Source of the DNA: Bacteroidota bacterium
GTDB lineage: Bacteria > Bacteroidota > Bacteroidia > Bacteroidales > CAJPTX01
DNA length: 19,331 nt
Assembly: GCA_002748015.1 (NCBI GenBank)
Contig: PDRH01000039.1
Span: 1-19,331 of the forward strand
Direction: 5' to 3'
Of this stretch, positions 15,453 through 19,331 are shown piece by piece. Within the stretch, counting starts at the first letter, position 1; each line of letters starts with the position of its first letter. Below the pieces are notes generated by a model that saw only the letters and a list, made by a program, of their open reading frames with translations, was not told the origin of the DNA and made no database searches. Position numbers and translations under genes: made by a program.

Positions 15453-16847
15453 CTACTCGGATTTAAGAAGAGGGACAATGTGCCACCAGCTCATTAGGTA
15501 GGCATAGTCCAGAGCCGTCTTCCCCGCATCGGATTGCTCCTCACGATCAGCCCCAGCCTCGAGCAGTAGCTCCACAAGGGTTCTATTGCCAGCAAGCACC
15601 TCCTGCTGCAAACGGGTTAGTCCCTGGCTACTCCTACCCGCCGCATAGCTCGGATCAGCCTCCAGTACCTCCTTAAGCTGCTCCGTAGCCAGCAGGCTCA
15701 ATGGATGCTCATGCAGTACCTCCGGATGGTCCTCCTGCCCTATCGCCAGACGCACCTCCCCCAGGGGGGGGAACTCCACCCCCCAGTCCCTATCGTGCTG
15801 CGCACGCTGCGCCGGAGTAAGCTGCCCACGGATGTACTGCACGGTAAAGCCACCGTAAGCCAAACCCGAAGCCGAAAAAAGCCAATCCTCCACCACACCG
15901 AGCGGGAACTCCATGGACTCCCCTGCTTCCACCCCCTCAATGGCCTCCAGCTTGGACAAGAGCCTGCCACGTACCGTATCCCCATCAAACCCCAGCACAG
16001 TAACCCACACATGCTCCGCCACCTCCTCACCCTCTGCATTCAATCCTCTCACCCCCATCTTCACCACGGCATGCTGCAATATAGACTCCTTGCGACGCTT
16101 ATCCCAGTACACCTCCCGCCAGAAGTACCCAAAGGTCTGCCGGGCGCCCTGCCGCGCCTCCTCCAGCTGCGGCGAATCCTCTATGTAGTAGACGGGCGCC
16201 GTAGCCTGTGGCGCAACTTCATGCGTAAAGTTCTCCACGAACTCCTCCGGATCCTGCCCATCACGATAGACCACCAGCAGAGACAGCAGGAAGTTCAGGA
16301 GGCGAAGCTTGGTAACCCGCTCCTCATCCTCCGAATTGAATGTCCTGAGTACATCATTCTTATGGCGAAACTGATACCTATCTACCGCTCGCCAGGCGGC
16401 CCGAATAGCCTTTACCACGCTATCCTCACCGAAGAAGAAGAGCAGTAGCTGCTGCTTAGCTGGCGACTCCCAAAGGTAGAGTATATCATACTCCCCGAGC
16501 GTGCGAAACAAAGGTGAACGCTCGGTCAGGGGTAGCTGCTCCACCTCTAGTGCATTCAAAAGCATCAGCGCGAAGCGAGCCTCTTCAGGACGAATGTAGA
16601 AGCTATCCCGCCCATTTGATGCATGCGGAACGGTACCATGCGTACTCGCGTAGTAGCTTATGCTATCTGCATCGGACATCTTGATGAGCTCATCACGAAG
16701 AAAGTCCATATGCGCACGCCGATCGCCATCGCCACCGCCACCCTGCTGAACAAGCCGTTGAAATTCGAGCTTAATCGCTTCTACCCTATCCAGTAGATCC
16801 ATGTAAAACGCCACCCCGCGGTCACGCCCATCCCCTGTATGCCCCAT
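15453..16847 (-). CDS. DUF2314 and ankyrin-repeat protein of the MoxR/VWA operon
   Basis: This is a 464-residue soluble protein with no signal peptide. Residues 1-220 are a helical region I do not recognise. Residues about 224-345 resemble DUF2314: FWREVYWDK at 242-250, then EHVWVTVLGFDGDTVRGRLL at 278-297 and VVEDWLF at 318-324. Residues about 385-462 carry ankyrin-like repeats, of which GNRTLVELLLEAGADREEQS at 420-439 is the clearest. Ankyrin repeats normally bind protein partners, so it may be an adaptor or client for the MoxR/VWA machine (inference). I start at the ATG 16847-16845, 2 nt after the VWA stop codon. The frame extends 5 codons to a TTG overlapping the VWA gene, and another ATG at 16802 (MDLLDRVEAIK) is possible. 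It stops with TAG. Confidence 0.82.
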   Translation of the reverse strand: MGHTGDGRDRGVAFYMDLLDRVEAIKLEFQRLVQQGGGGDGDRRAHMDFLRDELIKMSDADSISYYASTHGTVPHASNGRDSFYIRPEEARFALMLLNALEVEQLPLTERSPLFRTLGEYDILYLWESPAKQQLLLFFFGEDSVVKAIRAAWRAVDRYQFRHKNDVLRTFNSEDEERVTKLRLLNFLLSLLVVYRDGQDPEEFVENFTHEVAPQATAPVYYIEDSPQLEEARQGARQTFGYFWREVYWDKRRKESILQHAVVKMGVRGLNAEGEEVAEHVWVTVLGFDGDTVRGRLLSKLEAIEGVEAGESMEFPLGVVEDWLFSASGLAYGGFTVQYIRGQLTPAQRAQHDRDWGVEFPPLGEVRLAIGQEDHPEVLHEHPLSLLATEQLKEVLEADPSYAAGRSSQGLTRLQQEVLAGNRTLVELLLEAGADREEQSDAGKTALDYAYLMSWWHIVPLLKSE

Positions 16848-16849
16848 GC

Positions 16850-17986
16850 CTAGTCTATCCAAATGCCACTCGAACGGGGAATTGTCTTCACCCAGTCTAT
16901 ATGCTCCTTATAATTCTCCTCGTTATCGAAAATCCAGAGAATCTTCGACGCAACCGGATGCTTAAGCTTCGGCGTAGGCGCGTAGCCATCGCTGAAAATT
17001 ATCAGCCCATCGTAGTACGCATGGTCGCAGAGGTAGTCGAAAACCGGCTGGAAATCCGTCCCGCCACGCCCCAGTACGGACACGCTCTTGCGGGCCTTAC
17101 GCAGCGAGAGCAGCTCCCCCTTCACCTCCGAATCGAACTGGAGAACATCTATCTGCTGTATCCCGTACTTGAAGAAGCGATTGATAACCGAAAAGAAATT
17201 CACTAGGTCATCATTTGCTACCGAACCGCTCACATCCACGGCAACCAAAAGCTTGGTACTAAACTCATGCTTGCTCCCCATGTACTTGAAGCCGTAGCGA
17301 CGCGATGGACGCATCCTCGTCAGAACTCGGCTACTCGACAGCACGCTCGCACGGAAGCTATTGAGAATGCGACGGTAGTCAAGCTTAATCACCAGGGTCG
17401 CCTCGATCAGGTCCACCATGTCCCCCGTGAGCGAACCCCACGACTTGCTCTCCTTCGCCTGCTGGATTAGGCGATTGACCGAATGCTCCACCAGGTTATC
17501 CTCCCCCCAGAGCCCGGCAAGCTCCCCGTAGCCCGCAAAGGGGTTAGAGGCATCGTCCAGCGAGCAGCTACCACCACCCATATCCCTCAGCTCATCGGCC
17601 AGCAGCTTATAGTACTCCTCGAAGGACAAATCGGGCGGCAGCTCGAATTCGCTCGCCTTAGGTAGCGGCACGATGCCCCCGCTATGATTCTCCGCAATTG
17701 TAACCGTACTACTCGCCCCCAGGGCCTCCTCAATCGCCTGGAAGGGCTGCCGTTGGTAGGGATGCTTCAGCAGAATACGCATCATCTCTATCTTGAGGTA
17801 CTCGGCTACCTCCTCCTGCGAATGCTGCTCCAGAATCTCAGGATTATACTCCACACGAAGCTTACCCGTACGCATCGGGATTGACAGCTTCCTATTCTCC
17901 ACCAGCTTATGCGTACAGAGCACCGCGAAAAGCAGCGGCTCGGTCAGAAACCACTGGTCATTTATCTTCCTGAAGGCCTCCATCAT
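16850..17986 (-). CDS. VWA-domain protein of the MoxR-associated DUF2201/COG3864 type
   Basis: This 378-residue soluble protein has a C-terminal von Willebrand A-like domain (about 244-378) with an apparently intact metal-ion site: D251, S253 and S255 in VDVSGSV, T310 in GRGGTDF and D333 in FSDGYAP. The N-terminal domain resembles that of predicted metallopeptidases paired with MoxR ATPases, but where a zinc HExxH helix is expected I read EYLKIEMMRILLKHPYQR (62-79), with no HExxH, so peptidase activity is doubtful. A Gly-rich segment (136-145) separates the two halves. The ATG overlaps the moxR stop codon in an ATGA, indicating translational coupling. By family knowledge MoxR and VWA proteins act together in assembling or remodelling protein complexes. 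It stops with TAG. Confidence 0.88.
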   Translation of the reverse strand: MMEAFRKINDQWFLTEPLLFAVLCTHKLVENRKLSIPMRTGKLRVEYNPEILEQHSQEEVAEYLKIEMMRILLKHPYQRQPFQAIEEALGASSTVTIAENHSGGIVPLPKASEFELPPDLSFEEYYKLLADELRDMGGGSCSLDDASNPFAGYGELAGLWGEDNLVEHSVNRLIQQAKESKSWGSLTGDMVDLIEATLVIKLDYRRILNSFRASVLSSSRVLTRMRPSRRYGFKYMGSKHEFSTKLLVAVDVSGSVANDDLVNFFSVINRFFKYGIQQIDVLQFDSEVKGELLSLRKARKSVSVLGRGGTDFQPVFDYLCDHAYYDGLIIFSDGYAPTPKLKHPVASKILWIFDNEENYKEHIDWVKTIPRSSGIWID

Positions 17987-19041
17987 AGGCTACGAATAAA
18001 ATCGGTTATCTTCTTGTAGAGCGCCGGCGTCTCCGTCATCACGAAGAGATTCGCCTGCGGATAGGTCGCATGCTCAAAAATCGAGATGAAATGTGCCATC
18101 TTCTCACGGCTCTTATCCGACGACAACCACTCTACGTAACCCTCCAAGTTCTCACGGATGACGGGCTTCTCCTTAGGCTCATAGCTCTTTGTCTCAATAA
18201 AGCGGAAAATGCTCTCATTCACAATTGCCAGCTCCGTTATCTCGTACTTCTTGAGCTTTGGAAGGCTCTTCTTCAGATCGCGCAGTATCTGCCCAGCAGA
18301 TATCAGCTTCGTGTCCGAGAAGCTCTCCACGAACTTCGAGGCCGCCGCCACCCCTATTATCCCAGAAAGCACCTTCTTCATCAGATCCTTATTCTCATCT
18401 AGGCGCTCCAGAATCAGCGACACCTTCTCCCACGCCCGGCGATCCGGGGTCTTCTCCAGCCCCTCCTCCGCATTCGAATCCAGCTCGTTCGGATTCTCCT
18501 CTATGAATTGGATTATACGGCTATCGATCTTCGCATTGGTCGCCCACACAAGCCACTCGGCCTGAGTCGGCGTAAAATTGTAGATATTAAAGCGAGAAAC
18601 CAGCGCAGGGTCCAAATCCGTAAGCTGGTACTCCTCCCCATCATTTACCGCAGATATCACACGGCTACCCTCCGGCAACTTCTTCCCCGCCAACGTACGG
18701 TTCAACGCCAAATCCATCACCGTCTGCAGAATCTCCGGTCGCGCACGGTTCAGCTCGTCCAGGAAAAGAACTATCGGCTTACCATCCACCGGAAACCAAA
18801 ATGGCGGGAGAAACTCCGTCTGCCCCGTGGTCTCATTCTTATGTGGCAGACCTATCAAATCCCCCGGATCGCTCATCTGGCCAAGAAAAAGCGTAACGAC
18901 ACGCATCCCTTGCTCCATGAAATAATCCGTTAGTATCTTGGACTTCCCTATACCATGCTTACCCACAAGCATGATGTTCTGCTCTGCTGGCGTATGCTCC
19001 AGCACCACCTTCAGTTCCTTAGTTGTTATATTAACCCTCAT
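17983..19041 (-). CDS. MoxR-family AAA+ ATPase
   Basis: This is a cytoplasmic AAA+ ATPase of 352 residues. Walker A is GKHGIGKS (27-34), Walker B is VLFLDELNRA (91-100), sensor 1 is at N133 in SAVNDGEEY, and the arginine-finger region is ALVSRFN (146-152). TPDRRAWE (198-205) probably supplies the sensor-2 arginine. The stretch GQMSDPGDLIGLP (54-66) is characteristic of MoxR-type proteins. The C-terminal helical lid is followed by a lysine-rich helical region. It is the first gene of a four-gene operon and overlaps the VWA gene by 4 nt. It stops with TGA, the only TGA in the window, forced by that overlap. The ATPase assignment is secure; the client is unknown. Confidence 0.95.
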   Translation of the reverse strand: MRVNITTKELKVVLEHTPAEQNIMLVGKHGIGKSKILTDYFMEQGMRVVTLFLGQMSDPGDLIGLPHKNETTGQTEFLPPFWFPVDGKPIVLFLDELNRARPEILQTVMDLALNRTLAGKKLPEGSRVISAVNDGEEYQLTDLDPALVSRFNIYNFTPTQAEWLVWATNAKIDSRIIQFIEENPNELDSNAEEGLEKTPDRRAWEKVSLILERLDENKDLMKKVLSGIIGVAAASKFVESFSDTKLISAGQILRDLKKSLPKLKKYEITELAIVNESIFRFIETKSYEPKEKPVIRENLEGYVEWLSSDKSREKMAHFISIFEHATYPQANLFVMTETPALYKKITDFIRSL

Positions 19042-19092
19042 CTAGGCTATCTTATGCTTTATAGTACCCCCACGACCTCATCATCCACCCGA

Positions 19093-19121
19093 CAAAGGTA
19101 CAAAAAAGGAAAGACCCCAAA
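19093..19121 (-). promoter_or_regulatory. Candidate promoter of the moxR operon
   Basis: On the minus strand, TTTG (19121-19118) is followed after 17 nt by TACCTTTG (19100-19093), a full match to TAnnTTTG. The implied leader to the ATG at 19041 is about 45 nt. The flanking AT-rich DNA fits a promoter region. Confidence 0.5.
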
Positions 19122-19303
19122 GAAAGGAATAAATCCACATCGACACCGTAACCCTCAGATTGGGCATCTATAGCACCAACGGTAGATAAATGCAACAACC
19201 CGATCTACCTACCGAAAATAACACAGATAAATGCTAATGTAGTTTTACATACACTTGTCGAACCAGAATGCGACGGACAGCAGGCAACACTTCCGACGGC
19301 CTG

Positions 19304-19331
19304 TAGGTAAAGCGGCTAGCCGCTTTACCTA
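19304..19331. repeat. Perfect 28-bp palindrome at the right edge
   Basis: TAGGTAAAGCGGCT (19304-19317) is followed directly by its reverse complement (19318-19331), with no spacer. It may extend or repeat beyond the window. Twelve bases of the arm (TAGGTAAAGCGG) also occur at 4622-4633. It is non-coding and about 260 bp upstream of moxR. Confidence 0.8.

Noticed and set aside
15705..16448. 247-codon plus-strand open frame opposite the DUF2314/ankyrin gene
   Set aside because: Antisense shadow with no domain; the minus-strand gene has ankyrin and DUF2314 features and operon spacing.
16848..16862. TTG start for the DUF2314/ankyrin gene overlapping the VWA gene
   Set aside because: An ATG 2 nt after the VWA stop is the more usual coupled start; the overlap adds only five residues.
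1..19331. CRISPR arrays, tRNA or rRNA genes, and complete insertion sequences
   Set aside because: No regularly spaced repeat series, no cloverleaf or rRNA-like stretch and no transposase frame was seen on either strand.

Overview
The window looks like a chromosomal stretch from a Bacteroidota bacterium, most probably of the order Bacteroidales. The gene content supports this: PepT, an adjacent phoH-purC pair, a Bacteroidetes-type RND efflux operon with a small PII-like partner, and a MoxR/VWA pair. So do several intergenic boxes that fit the Bacteroidetes promoter consensus TAnnTTTG with an upstream TTG/TTTG, and start sites that mostly lack strong Shine-Dalgarno sequences. By eye the DNA is a little over 50% G+C. 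I cannot name the genus. TAG is the stop codon of 10 of the 13 genes whose ends are visible, which is unusual.

Layout, left to right. (1) The 5' part of pepT (peptidase T, minus strand) runs off the left edge. (2) Divergent from it are two tandem plus-strand chemoreceptor (MCP) paralogs of exactly 564 residues each, 705-2399 and 2824-4518. Their first 18 residues are identical, their cytoplasmic halves nearly identical, and their periplasmic sensor domains strongly diverged. A hairpin terminator and a short tandem repeat lie between them. (3) The rest of the window is on the minus strand. phoH and purC form a two-gene operon with 2 nt between them and end in an intrinsic terminator. (4) A five-gene efflux operon reads tetR - tolC-like outer-membrane channel - lipoprotein membrane-fusion protein - RND pump - small PII-like protein (14020 down to 6906). 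It has a consensus promoter and a palindromic candidate operator just upstream of tetR, and a hairpin after the last gene. (5) A roughly 620-bp non-coding stretch (14021-14642) holds the tetR control region and two degenerate copies of an intergenic repeat, whose core is also found inverted at about 4526-4570. (6) A tight four-gene operon (19041 down to 14643) encodes a MoxR AAA+ ATPase, a VWA-domain protein, a DUF2314-plus-ankyrin protein and a DUF457/YdjM-like membrane protein with conserved His/Asp residues. (7) The right edge ends in a perfect 28-bp palindrome.

How the genes work together. The efflux operon is a complete self-regulated tripartite pump, in which TetR probably represses its own operon and the PII-like protein may tune the pump. 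The MoxR/VWA pair probably acts as an ATP-driven remodelling or chaperone machine; the two downstream genes, overlapping or within 2-6 nt, are its likely partners or clients. This operon is the best candidate here for a poorly described system. The MCP pair suggests a chemosensory array with diversified input and shared output, but no che genes are visible in the window.
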